From: Astragalus membranaceus
Taxonomy: Eukaryota > Streptophyta > Magnoliopsida > Fabales > Fabaceae
NCBI GenBank assembly: GCA_039519185.1
Contig: CM076848.1
Span: 33,778,849-33,842,848, forward strand
DNA: 64,000 bases
Direction: 5' to 3'
Shown: in pieces, positions 11,427 through 23,000 of the stretch
How the letters are laid out: each line of letters begins with the position of its first letter
Position numbering within the stretch: position 1 is the stretch's first letter
Position numbers and translations under genes: made by a program
The notes under the pieces: model-generated
What the model saw: the letters and a program-made list of their open reading frames with translations, nothing else
Told to the model about the DNA's origin: nothing
Databases searched by the model: none

Positions 11427-12689
11427 TTAATTAGTATCCCATTCTTTCTCGAAATCACCATCATCATCATCAGATGAATGAAATCCTGATACACCGACGT
11501 GATCGAATGCATCCTCATGATCTGTATCTTCTTCCTCATTAACTTCTTCATCACCAGTGTTTGGCTCATCAGATAAATGGGTAATGAGTTCAACTTCAAT
11601 CACTTCATTTACATTTGACATTTCATCCATTTGATATAGCACGTCTTCCACTGTGTCATCATTTGTCTCAATGCGACCTCTTGGTTTTGTCTTAATTGCG
11701 ACACACCAATCACGCCGATCAGTCCGTGTTGATGGATAAGAGACATAATAGACTTGTCTCACATTTTTTGCAATGACGAACAGATCAAACAGTCGATATC
11801 TACTATTCATTTTAATGTCCACTATATTTGTCTTTGGATTAAACTTTGTTCCTCGAGCGGACGGATCAAACCAATTACAATAAAAAACAACTATCTTTTG
11901 ACTATAATCTAGATAAGGGTACGCAAGTTCATATATGTGTTCAACCACACCATAGAAATCATCTTCGCCTCTCCCAGTGACACCCTTCATGTAAACTCCA
12001 CTATTGACTGTTTTTCTGCCCTCTGTCCATTCCTTAGTGTGAAATTTGTATCCATTGACAAAATATGTGTGTCATTCTTTAACACATCTTCGAGGACCGT
12101 CGGATAAGTTCCTCAAGTGTTGGTTGGTAGGAGTCGGCGGGAGGGAATACACATGTTGCCTAAACCACATTGGAAAATGCGCATGAATATGAGCAGAAGT
12201 TTGTTCTTCACTTACTGCCTCTGATGACAAGAACTCCCTAATAAGAAATTATTAATTGTTACACAACTGTGTACTTTAATTTATTAACTAATTGAGATAG
12301 CTAGGTCGAGAAATACATACTCAATGAATGGTTGGACCTCAGTACAATTTATCAAGACATGAACATGGGCTGAATTTAACTCTTCTTCTGTTAGCCAATG
12401 AATTGACTCATTTCCAGACGGACGGCCAGGTAGACAAAAGACAGACAAAGCTAAATGATGTCTTGGACATTCAATTTCTATTTCAGTTCGACTACTTTTA
12501 AGAGTAAATTCATTCTTGAAATAATAAGAACAAAAATGAGTTGTTTCACGGTGTAAGTAAGAAGAACATATCGATCCTTCAACTCTAGCTTTATTTTTAA
12601 CTGATCTTTTTGAATCACCCATGAAGCTAGAAAATGATATGTTAATAATCATCTAATCCAAATGATATATATATATAAACTTCTTTCAT

Positions 12690-12750
<61 letters not shown>

Positions 12751-15126
12751 CTGACCTTTCAAACGGATACATCCATCTGTATTGGACAGGTCCGCCAAGT
12801 TTAGCTTCATATGCGAGATGAACAGGAAAATGCTCCATAAAATCAAAGAAATCAGGCGGAAATATTCTCTCCAACTTGCATAAGATAAGTGGGATGTCTT
12901 GTTCCATTTTTGTAAGGTCACCCGCTTTTAGCATTGTAGAACACAAATCCTTACCGTATTGACTTATTTCAATGAGCGGATTCAAAAAATGTGTTGGCAA
13001 CGAACTAAAGGCAATAGGAAGTAAGCACTCCATGAATACATGACAATCATGACTCTTCATCCCATGTAACCTCCCATTATCCACATCGGAACATCTTGCT
13101 AAATTAGAAGAATAACCGTCTAGCATTTTCAACTCAGAAATCCACCGATAAATTGCTTTCGCTTGCTCCGTAGATAAAGTATAATTGGCTTTGAGTTTCA
13201 GTGTCCTACCGTTTGCTTGCTCAACCAACAACAAATCCTTTCGCCTGCAGTAATGATCCACGTCATTCCTAGCATTCTCATTGTCTTTCGTTTTACCTTT
13301 CACGTTCATAACAGTGTTAAATATGTTATCAAATAAATTCTTTTCAATATGCATTACATCGAGATTGTGTCTCAATAGATTATCTTTCCAATAACGAAGT
13401 TCCCAAAAAATATTTTTTTTGGTCCAATTATGCCGTAGTCCATAACCATCTGGACGAGAAACAACACCCACAACGACTTCCACGGGAGGGATATCCTTGA
13501 CACTGTTCCAAACTTCTTCTGGTGTCAGCCTACGGGGAGGTTTAGCTGTTCCCCTTGATGAATGCATATTTTGACATTCTAAAAGGATGTTCGGTAGGTA
13601 AAAACCTACGGTGCGAGTCAAACCATGAGATTTTTCCTCCATATTTAAGAGTAAAAGCCTTTGTGTCAACCATGCAAATCGGACACGCCATCTTACCATG
13701 TGTCCCCATCCAAAAAACATTCCATACGCAGGAAGTCATTAATGCTCCACATCAAAACCGCACTCATCATGAAAATTTGTCTTCGTGCTGCATCATAAGC
13801 TAAAACACCATTCCACAACCTTTTTAGGTCATCAGTCAAATGTTGCAAATATATGTCAATACCAGCTATTGGATTAGTTGGCCCTGGTATTATAGCATTT
13901 AAAAACATGTAGGGTTTAGACATACACATTTTAGGAGGAAGGTTGTATGGGGTAACAATAACTGGCCAACAAGAATACGGTGTTGCTGACGCTTGAATAT
14001 ATGGTGTGAAACCATCTGAGCATAAACCAAGCCGAACATTGCGTGGATCATTGGCAAAATCTGAATGAACACGATCAAAATGCTTCCAAGCTTCACCATC
14101 AGATGAATGACGTAATTCACTAGAATTATTTCTATTTTCATAGTGCCACATCATTTTACCAGCAGTTTCCATTGAAGTGAACATCCTCTTCAGTCTTGGT
14201 ATAATCGACAGATAGAATATTGCTTTCCTTGGAATTGGTTTGCCTCTGCTTGTCCCGTTCCTGCTGACACGATACCGTGGCTCTTGACAAAACTTGCATT
14301 CCAGCAACTCTCCATCATTTATGCCAAACTCATTGTTATAATAGATCATGCAACCAGAGACACAACAATCAATTCTTATGGAATTTAAACCAAGCTTCGA
14401 TACCAATCTTTTGGCATCATAATAACTCTGAGGCAAAAGTCTTCTAACGGGGGTTGCATCCAACATCATTTTTGTCATGTATTCCATGCACAATTCCGCA
14501 ACGTTAAATTGAGACTTAAGACCCAAGAACCGAACACACATTGATAACTTAGAGTCTGTAGATCCTTCAAATAATGGTTTATTTGTCTCACTCAAAAACA
14601 TATAAATCCTCTGAGCTTCCTCGTTTGGAACTTCTTCAGCATCATATTGTGGTTCTTCGAAATCCAAATTTACACCGACAACATCATATATCATCCCCTG
14701 AACAACATCAAACTGCTGATATCCCGTAGTCATTGGATTACTACTTGATGTGGAAGCTACGGCTGGACTTGACATGGGACCTTCTACTTGGACAGGAACA
14801 TTATCAACCGCAGGAACTCCATCTGCTACCTCACCATGATGGGTCCATATCCAATAATTTGGCTTAAACCCATTATTGTACAAATCAAGTCGAATATCAC
14901 CTTCCTTTTTTATAGATCGAAACATACAGTTGGAGCAAGGACATCTAATTCCACATTGTCGCTCAAATTCTTTTTGACGCTTAGCAAAAATAACAAACTC
15001 TTCGACTCCTTGTACAAAACGTCGCTTCAACCCAGCTCTTCCAGGATGCATTTTTCGATCATACATCCAACTACGATCTGTTTTTTTGTGTATGTTCCTT
15101 ATAATATACACAATATAATACAACAT
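11427..15126 (-). pseudogene. TNPD/TNP2-like CACTA transposase, broken
   Basis: The minus-strand gene has, in order, an N-terminal transposase-associated domain (from 15066, 'MYDRKMHPGRAGLKRRF', with C-x-C-x2-C) and the TNP2 catalytic region ('VLMWSINDF', 'LDVMHIEKNLFDNIF'). DUF4218-like ('SFMGDSKRSVKNKARVEGS') and DUF4216-like ('VVFYCNWFDP') C-terminal domains follow. Exons near 15066-12757, 12611-12324 and 12237-11427 join through GT..AG introns. Three frame changes lie near 13730, 13708 and 13555, and an in-frame TGA lies at 12072-12074, where relatives have a codon before 'TYFVNGYKFHT'. The protein would excise and insert the element; this copy cannot make it intact. The acidic tail ends at 11427. 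Confidence 0.85.
12692..12747. repeat. (TA)n microsatellite in a TNPD intron
   Basis: About 28 TA units directly downstream of the donor site of a TNPD intron. Confidence 0.95.
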
Positions 15127-15331
15127 ATATCATACATGTGTATTAGAACAATACACATTGATATTGGTATTTTTATGTTTGACCAAATATACAAAGTAAA
15201 TTAAATAAACTATTAACTATTATTTTTGAATATATATTAATGTTTTGATTTTTTAGTAAATGGTAACATGATTTTTTAATAATAATGATAACATTTTATA
15301 GGTAATATTAATTTTACTTGAGTTTACTTAC

Positions 15332-15377
<46 letters not shown>

Positions 15378-15924
15378 TATATATAATATCATATTTAATT
15401 TTATTAAATAATAACTAATAATTCGTATTTTAAAAAACTCAAAAATTTCAGATAATTATTATTATACAAATAGTGTAAACACAATCTAATTATTAGACAA
15501 TAAGTTAAATTTATTTTATTTTCACAAAAAATTTAAGATAATAAGATCAAATAACATTTTATAAAAAATAATTTTGTTAACTAACCGGTAGTGAAGAGAA
15601 GTCTCTGACTTGAAGCTTTCCGGACTCTTGAACAAAACTTTCAAGCAAACTCCAAACTCCAATCAATTGCAAAACAAATAATAACAAAAAATATATTAAA
15701 CAACTATATTTAAAAACTAAATATTAACTAAAACAATCAAATATAAGTTAAAAAACATACCTTAAATCAAACTTAACAATAATCTCGCAGGTAGAACAGA
15801 ACAGATTTCGAATGGAGTGGATTGAGAGATTTGAGAAGAGAAGAGTGAGAGATTTTGGAGAAGAGAGTGAAGAGTGAGTGAAGAGTGGGTTCGTATATAT
15901 AGAGGAAGGTTGCAATGGTTCATT
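15127..15924. other. Internal CACTA sequence upstream of TNPD, with (AT)n
   Basis: An AT-rich stretch containing an (AT)n run at about 15334-15371. Near 15775-15895 is a purine-rich block that probably belongs to the TNPD promoter or 5' UTR, read leftward. No gene is supported. Confidence 0.5.
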
Positions 15925-16345
15925 TTGCAATTCCGCCGGAAATGTCGATTACCGGCGGAATTTATGGCTTACCGGCGGATTCCAGTAAACGGTACGCACA
16001 CAGCTTCCCATACAGAAATCCGCCGGAAATGAACAATACCGGCAGATTTTTTTATTGTCGGCGGATTTTTGAATTTACCGGCGGAATTTTGAATTTTAAA
16101 TATTTTCCGCCGAAAATTCCTCTTACCGACGGATTTTTTTAAATATTATTTTTTAAATTACGGAAATTATCCGCCGGAAGATGTAATTACCGGCGGATTG
16201 TTTTTAAATTTTTTTCGCAAAAATTTCCGCCGGTAACTTACAGTCGAATTAAAATCCGCCGGAAAAAATTGAAAAATCCACCGGTAATTTACTGGGGGAT
16301 CAAATCCGCCGGTAATGTACTGACGGATTTATTCCACCGGAAATA
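15925..16345. repeat. CACTA right subterminal repeat array
   Basis: A dense array of TTACCGGCGGA / TCCGCCGGAAA motifs in both orientations, matching the left array and consistent with TNPA binding sites. Confidence 0.85.
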
Positions 16346-16739
16346 GCCCCCCAGAAACAGGCGAAATTCTTGTAGTGGTCAGAACTATATTAAATCCATA
16401 ATTACTTCGTAAATTTGTAGTTTTTTCCCTTAGCTTTTCAACGCGTGTAAGAATACCTCAATCGGACATGCGGATCTCAAGCTATTCTCAAAATAACACT
16501 TTATGCCCTATTGTTGAATGGTCAAATTGCTTAGCGAACATATTTTTGTCTCTCGAAATATAGTTAAGGATAAAATTAATAAAAGTAAATAATGTGACCT
16601 TAATTTAAAAAAAAAAAACAAAATAAAAAGTAACAAAAATCGCTAAAAAATGGACAACTAAAAAGGAAGGAAGATCATATTAATTTAGTTCAGTTGATTT
16701 TCTTGAGGTAAACCAAACCATGATTACTTTACCCATAGG

Positions 16740-17450
16740 GTCATTTATTTTCGTTGGTATCGCAGTTGACGAGCTAAAGGCTATGTAGCCTGGATACGGG
16801 ATACGATACGGGATACGACACGACACGGATACGTGGATACGGGAAAATTTTGAAAACCAAGATACGATACGGCGGGGATACTTCAATAAAAAATTAAATT
16901 AAAAATAAAAATATATAAAATATAACTAAAGATATTTCACTTTACTATATTTGTATTTGAAATAATATTATTTGAGTGGCTTATTTTATTTTATAAAATA
17001 TTAGTGTTTAAAGTATAATTGATCTTTAAAAGTTATTTTGAGCTATTGAGGTGTTAAAATAATAGTTTGAGTGAAAAATGGCTTTAAAATGGATTAAAAT
17101 GAGCTATTGAGGTGTCAAAACGTATCCGCTGAGTATCCTGCGTTTACGCCGTATCCCGCGCACGTATCCTGCTAATGGCGCCGTATCCCCAACGTGTCCC
17201 TCACGTATCCTGTAAGTATCCGATCTTTTTTTTAATTTAAAAATAAATATAAATTCCAGGATACTCCCCGGATACGTATCCGGACGTATCCGACACGTAT
17301 CGGTATCGGATACGTGTCAGATACGGGTACTTGGTCATTTTTGGACTATCGGGGCTTCAGAGGCTAAAGGACATGTAGGGGTTGCAAGAAGGGTCCAGGG
17401 TTCAAACTCCGGAAACTAACATTCCCCCACCCACATTAATATTTGCTTAT
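16740..17450 (+). mobile_element. SINE-like element split by a hAT-like MITE
   Basis: The left flank (to 16780) and right flank (from 17363) join into one tRNA-derived sequence. Its box B-like motif ('gggttcaaactcc') lies near 17398-17410. The two halves share only the 8-bp duplication created by the inserted element. Confidence 0.5.
16781..17362. mobile_element. hAT-like MITE rich in GATACG repeats
   Basis: A 582-bp element bounded by a perfect 8-bp target duplication, GCTAAAGG (16773-16780 and 17363-17370), the length typical of hAT insertions. The ends are imperfect inverted repeats (CTATGTAGCCTGGATA against CTCTGAAGCCCCGATA). Subterminal clusters of GGATACG / CGTATCC lie at both ends. 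There is no ORF. Confidence 0.75.
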
Positions 17451-18210
17451 AAAAAAAACTCAAAATTAGTTCTAGACTCGACTCGATAACTAGCTCCTTA
17501 AACTTGGTTCATGAGCAAGTGACTGAACTTAAGATGAACAATAGAGTTCATGGAATAAATGGGTTGTATTTCAATAGTATATAACAACTGGATTTGTGAC
17601 ATTCAAAGGCTATAGTCGAAGAGTTACTCCTAGTCGTACAGTATTTATAACCCCACCCTATATTGTGACTGTGTGGGCATACCAAGTGAGAAGGGTGTGC
17701 TATTATGAGAGGCGGGAGGTTTAACCAACAAAAATTGGTCTACTTGGTACGGATACGATCGGTATCCCACGAGGATGTGAGCTCCAATCGCGTCGTTGAT
17801 GTGAGGACCTCGTTGGTTGATGAATTATAAATACTATTGTAGACGCTCTTTGAGTCTTAAGGTTTTTCCTAGTCCTAATTAGCCTTTAGAGTCCAAGTTA
17901 CCTAAATCTAATCTAATAATATATTCATTACTAAGTCTTAACATCTTTTCCAAATAATCATACTTCAAGAAAAAACATCAAATTATACGAATTACTCACA
18001 TTCTCACCAACACCCATCTCTTTCAATATGCATAATCCACGTCCTCGTATTTCTCTAAATTAACCAAGTGACTCACCCACACTATACAATTAAGAGATAC
18101 GAACAAGTAACTCTCACACACTAGGGGGAGGGGGGGGGTTAGGCCCTCTTTGACTCCAATGGTTAGGCCTCAAGTCCACTACACAATTTTCTTAGGTATG
18201 TTGTATGTTT
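17451..18210. other. Intergenic, nothing clear
   Basis: No convincing ORF, repeat pair or terminal motif was seen. A G-rich run lies near 18124-18138. Confidence 0.4.
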
Positions 18211-18427
18211 GTGGCGGACCCACGTTGAGGTGAGAGGGTTCAGTTGAACCCCCTGAAAAAATGTTTTTGCACTTATTACCCTATATAAATAGCCCAAAAT
18301 CCCTGAAATTTTGTTTTTGAACCCCCTGAAAATTTTAAATTGCACTAATAGATCAAGTTTTGCACCCATTTGACCCTGACATTAAAAAATTTGACACCCC
18401 TGACCTCGGGGTCCTGGGTCCGCCACT
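18211..18427. mobile_element. Small MITE with TGGCGGACCCA inverted ends
   Basis: The left end reads TGGCGGACCCA and the right end TGGGTCCGCCA, a matching inverted repeat around about 200 bp. The family style resembles hAT MITEs, but no target duplication could be fixed. Confidence 0.55.
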
Positions 18428-18486
18428 GACAATAGTTCTAAAACAATGTCTTCAAACGAGAGAGATGGTCATAGTAGTTAAAAAAA

Positions 18487-18897
18487 TGTTTAAATATATG
18501 TTACCCCCTGCAAATATCCTCATTTTTCATTTACCCTCCTGCAATTTTTTTTTTAAAAACACATTGCAAATATTAAGTGTTTCTAGTTACCCTCCTGCTG
18601 TTAGTTTTAGCTAACAGCGTTAAGTCTACGCTGATTTGGCTGCCATTTGAGATCTAGTTACCCTTGCAAATATTAAGTGTTTCTAATTACCCCCTACAAA
18701 TATTAAGTGTTTTTTTATTTACCCCTACAAAGTTAGTATAGACTTAACGCCGTTAGCTAAAACTAACATCAGAGGGTAACTAGAAACACTTAATATTTGG
18801 AAGGTGTTTTTTTTTTTTTAAAAAAAATTACAGGGGGATAAATGAAAAATGAAGATATTTGGAGGGGGGATAACATATATTTAAGCCTTAAAAAAAC
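18487..18897. mobile_element. Mutator-like foldback MITE
   Basis: Long inverted repeats (TTTAAATATATGTTACCCCC at the left, its near mirror at the right) surround a small centre. It is bounded by a perfect 9-bp duplication TTAAAAAAA (18478-18486 and 18898-18906), the target length of Mutator-like elements, although this target is low complexity. Confidence 0.7.
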
Positions 18898-19085
18898 GAG
18901 TAAACCTCCAAATTATTTAGTCTCTAAATTAACACTCTTTACCTTATATAAAAATATTAAATAGTCTCAGAAGTTTATGAAATTCGTTTAATTAGTCCCT
19001 AAAATTTTAAATGCGCACTCCCTTATGCCAGAATCGAACCAAGCTTTAGATGGTTGAAAGACAACTTCCAAATCAACCATACACT

Positions 19086-19755
19086 TAGGGGTGTCAAAAA
19101 AACCCGGACCCGCGGGTACCCACGGGTAAAACCTGTCACGGTTCCGGGGCGGGTAGTTAAACGGGTACCCGCGGGCCAAATAAACGGGTATTTTAACTAC
19201 TCGTCAATAAACGGGGCGGGTCCGGGTAGCGGGGTACCCGGACCCGCGGGTACCCGTACCCGTTACTAAATCCATCACACAACTATTTTCTTCCTTATTT
19301 TTTTATCATCTATTGTTGTTGTTGTTTAAGTGGATGTTTATTCACATTTTGTTGTATCTTTTATCCTAATATTTTGGATAATGTTTAGTTGTTTTTTTTC
19401 AAGTTTCTATTATCATAATTTTAGTTTTTTTATCTCAATTCATTAACAATTATATATTAATAAATAGTTGATACGATAAATACATATCAAAATGCGTAAT
19501 TTTTTTATATAAATGAATCAAAAAAATAGTGTTAAAAAAACTAATTTTCTATGGTATTTCAAATTTTATTTTTAAAAGTTTTTTATTTATTAATTTACAA
19601 ATACCCGCGGGTACCCGTTTAAAAAAATATCCGTTTAAAACCCGTTAAACGGGTACCCGCGCGGGTCCGGGACGGGTCCGGGGCTTATTTATAATAAACG
19701 TGCCGGGTCCGAGTAGTGAGATACCCGTGCCCGCCCCGCCCCGTTGAGATTCCTA
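19086..19755. mobile_element. hAT-like non-autonomous element with GGGTACCCG-rich ends
   Basis: A 670-bp element starting TAGGGGTGTCAA and ending with the inverse of TAGGAATCTCAA. It is flanked by a perfect 8-bp duplication CATACACT (19078-19085 and 19756-19763). Both ends carry GC-rich palindromic CGGGTACCCG clusters; the middle is AT-rich and noncoding. Confidence 0.85.
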
Positions 19756-19763
19756 CATACACT

Positions 19764-20080
19764 TGTCAAATAGTCTCTAAACTTTTGTAAATAGTCTACT
19801 ACAAAGATTAATGTGACTAATTTCACAAAAATTTGGAGACTAACTAGACTAATTACTCAAATTTTGGAATGTGAGTTTAAGAACAAAAAATACTTGGAAT
19901 TTAAAACAAACACGCCTATTTTTTTATTTTTTATGGAACAAACACCCCTTGGTTGGTTGTAACGCCAAGTGAAGGAAGAAATAGTTGACAGAGAAGAAAG
20001 GAAAGGAACGAAATGGTGAGAGAGCTAGCGTATTTCCGTTTGATTTGACTGCCACTACTTATAAGAAGGAGACGCGGGGC
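19764..20080 (+). promoter_or_regulatory. Promoter / 5' UTR of the phosphogluconolactonase gene
   Basis: This 317-bp gap separates the hAT-like element from the start codon. An AT-rich part gives way to an A/G-rich leader near 19975-20025, as in plant 5' UTRs. No TATA box can be assigned with confidence. Confidence 0.4.
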
Positions 20081-23000
20081 ATGGCCTACAGTTACACCTA
20101 CTCTGCGCTGCATTTCACCACTCCGCGAATCCCATTTCTCTCCCTGTCACTCCCAAACCCAACCTCCACGCGATTATTCTTTCGCCCCCTCAGATTCAAA
20201 GGGGTCAACGCTAAACCCAACAAGAAGCTCATTTGCGAGGTGAAATCGTCAATGGCGGTAGAACTAGATGTCTTCGAAAAGGAGGAACTTGTTGTGTCTC
20301 TCGCCAAATACGTCGCCGATCTCTCCAATAAGTTCACACAAGAAAGAGGAGCTTTCACCGTTTGCTTGTCCGGTGGCTCTTTGATCAACTATCTCCAGTC
20401 AGTTTTTCTCTTCTTCCTCTTTTTAATTATTATGATGATCAATTGAATTAGATAAGTATAATTGTTGTTATTATTATGGTTTTATGGGAAAACTGTGTTT
20501 TGTGTTGTGATTTCAGGAAATTGCTGGAGCCTCCGTATATTGATTCTCTTGAATGGGCTAAATGGCATGTGTTTTGGGTGGATGAGAGAGTAGTCCCAAA
20601 GACTCATGAGGATAGTAACTATAAGCTTGCTTTTGATGGATTTCTCTCCAAGGTATGTTCTGTTTTTCCTGATTTTTAACCTGTTATTTATTTAGATTGA
20701 TTGAATATTTTCTCCAATTATTGAAACTGTTCTTTTTCGTTCACAAATTTTGAGAAAAGAAAATGGCTTTTGTTCAGAGTATGTTTGTATTCAAGCTGGA
20801 ACTACAAGTTAACTTAATTTTACTTAAAATAAAAACAGCAAAAACATGCAATATAACAGTTTTGGTTTTTTAAGATTTCACAAAAAAATTCTTAGGATGT
20901 TATTTGTATCTCGAAATGTACCTTAGCTCAATCCCGACCCAGTCTCCGATTTCAGAATTTGAAGGTTGAATCCTCTGAATTTTCTATCCACTAATTCATT
21001 GGTTAATTGACTCTCTTTTAGTCTAACAAAGTCACCATTTCTTTAGTAACTACTGCTAATGAGAAAAAGGAATGATCAAAAGTCAAAACAATAGGACTTC
21101 AGCAAAGCCAGATAAAATTACTAAATCTATTTCTAGTTCAGATAAATCAATAGAAATGAACCTGAAATTTAGCTTATAGCAAAAATTTCCAACTTAATTA
21201 TACACTCACGATAAATCGTGGGTAGCTAAGCATAAAGCAAGAAGGAATACTTCTCAAATCTTAAGAAAGAAACAGATTAATTAGACTACAAATCAAGCAT
21301 TCATTACAACACTCTAACTAGGGGGTTAGTGTAAGGGATGAGATTTTGACGGAGATATGTGAATAAGGGAGAATAGAATAATACTCTGATTCAAGGTTAG
21401 AGAAGCCTCCTAAGAAGACAGAGAAGAGAAATTGACCACAATATTCTTCATTGATTGTTTCTTACAAAGGTTATATTATGCTTATATAAGACTAGTGCAT
21501 ACCCACAATATGAATGCTACATCCTAACATACTCAATAATATCTCCTAACAACATTACTAATTATTCAAACAACAAATATAACAACTAATAGATCCTTCT
21601 AGATTAAGTTGAGTCATGTTTGATTCTAGAATCATAACATTACCACCCCATCAAAATCAACCTTGTCCTCAAGGTTGTAAAAATTCTCTCCTTGAATAAA
21701 TCTTCCCGGATCCCACTGCTTGAATTGGAATGGCCAAAGAACTTTAGACATTTCAAAATGTCCACCGGGATCCCATAGGTCCAATTTTGCATTAGTGTTG
21801 CATGGAAGTCATGGAAAATTCTCCTAGTATTCTTCAATGCTTTGGATGTTGCACTAATGTGCCACCGAGAATTAATGCAGGTCATCCCAGAAATGACCCA
21901 TGGGAGAAGCATAGCACAGTCAAACGCAACACAATAACACACGACACTTTGGCATTTGGTAGGATGGTTGCAGCAGCCTTAGAGTGAGTTGGTAATTTCC
22001 GCAAGATGATAAAATTATATGCCCCACAAGGAACAACAGAATCCCTTACTCTTTCCCTCAAAATAGGAGACGAAGGTTGAGCTAAAAGCCATACATTTTC
22101 ACCAATATCATTGACTAAAACTAACAATTGCATAGTGAGGATGAAATGAGACTATTGCATTGACAAGGATTTCCAATTCCATGTGTGCATAGCTAGAATT
22201 AGCATTGTGATTACCACTAGAATCATCACAATTATGTTGCACTGGCAAGGGTTTACAGTCCAAAACCCCATTAATCATATCAAAGTGAGGTATACTAACT
22301 TGTGCTGGTCACTTACCGTGATGACCAATTAAGTTAACAACCATAAATGTCAACAAGTGCCAACTCTGTAATTTGTTTTTCTGATGAGTTGAAGAAAATA
22401 CTAGTGGGATCTCAGGTTGGCAACCATAGAAATTACTCTCAGTATCATAATAACAACAACACACGTTAGAATTGAGATATATACCATCACACAGATAAGC
22501 ATCATTAACACATGGATCATATGTAAGGGCGGACGAGCCGGCATCGGCAAGAAAATCGAACTCAAGCCCAATTCCACCAGATGGGGAACAATTACTGCAA
22601 ATATGAGAATTGTGAAACAGAATAGCACTTGCAGTATCGTTCTAAACAAGGATTACATGGTCTTCTTCCTTTTCCCTGTGATGTCGAACTGACCATACTG
22701 ACCGAGGTGACACGAATGGCAGCAATGTCTGCAAGACAACCCAATCTGGTGGTTTAGGGGGTGGTGGAGGGTTTTCTACTGCTCCATGGTTCCAATATAA
22801 CTAATGCAAACCAATTCTAGCACAACCAGTAGTTAAACTAGGCAATGCCATAACAGTTTGCGCTGGCAACCGCTCAAACATGTTGAATGCAATGTTAATA
22901 CTTCCTTGTTTAGTATATAGAACTATAACATTGCTTCTGAAAACACCACCAAACTCATAGCTGCTTATGATTACCACTATCGGAAGCACATTCTCAACCA

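Larger units (their letters stand above)
6627..16377 (-). mobile_element. CACTA (En/Spm) DNA transposon, decayed
   Basis: The left end is CACTACAAGAATTT at 6627. The right end, read on the minus strand from 16377, is also CACTACAAGAATTT. These are the terminal inverted repeats that name the superfamily. The flanking 3 bp are GTT (6624-6626) and GTC (16378-16380), a target duplication with one mismatch. Both subterminal regions carry arrays of a CCGCCGGTAA-type motif. Inside, on the minus strand, lie a TNPD-like (TNP2) transposase and a TNPA-like gene, both broken, so the element is not autonomous now. A Helitron at 6812-8903 interrupts the left array. The element is about 9.75 kb, or 7.7 kb without the Helitron. 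Confidence 0.92.
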
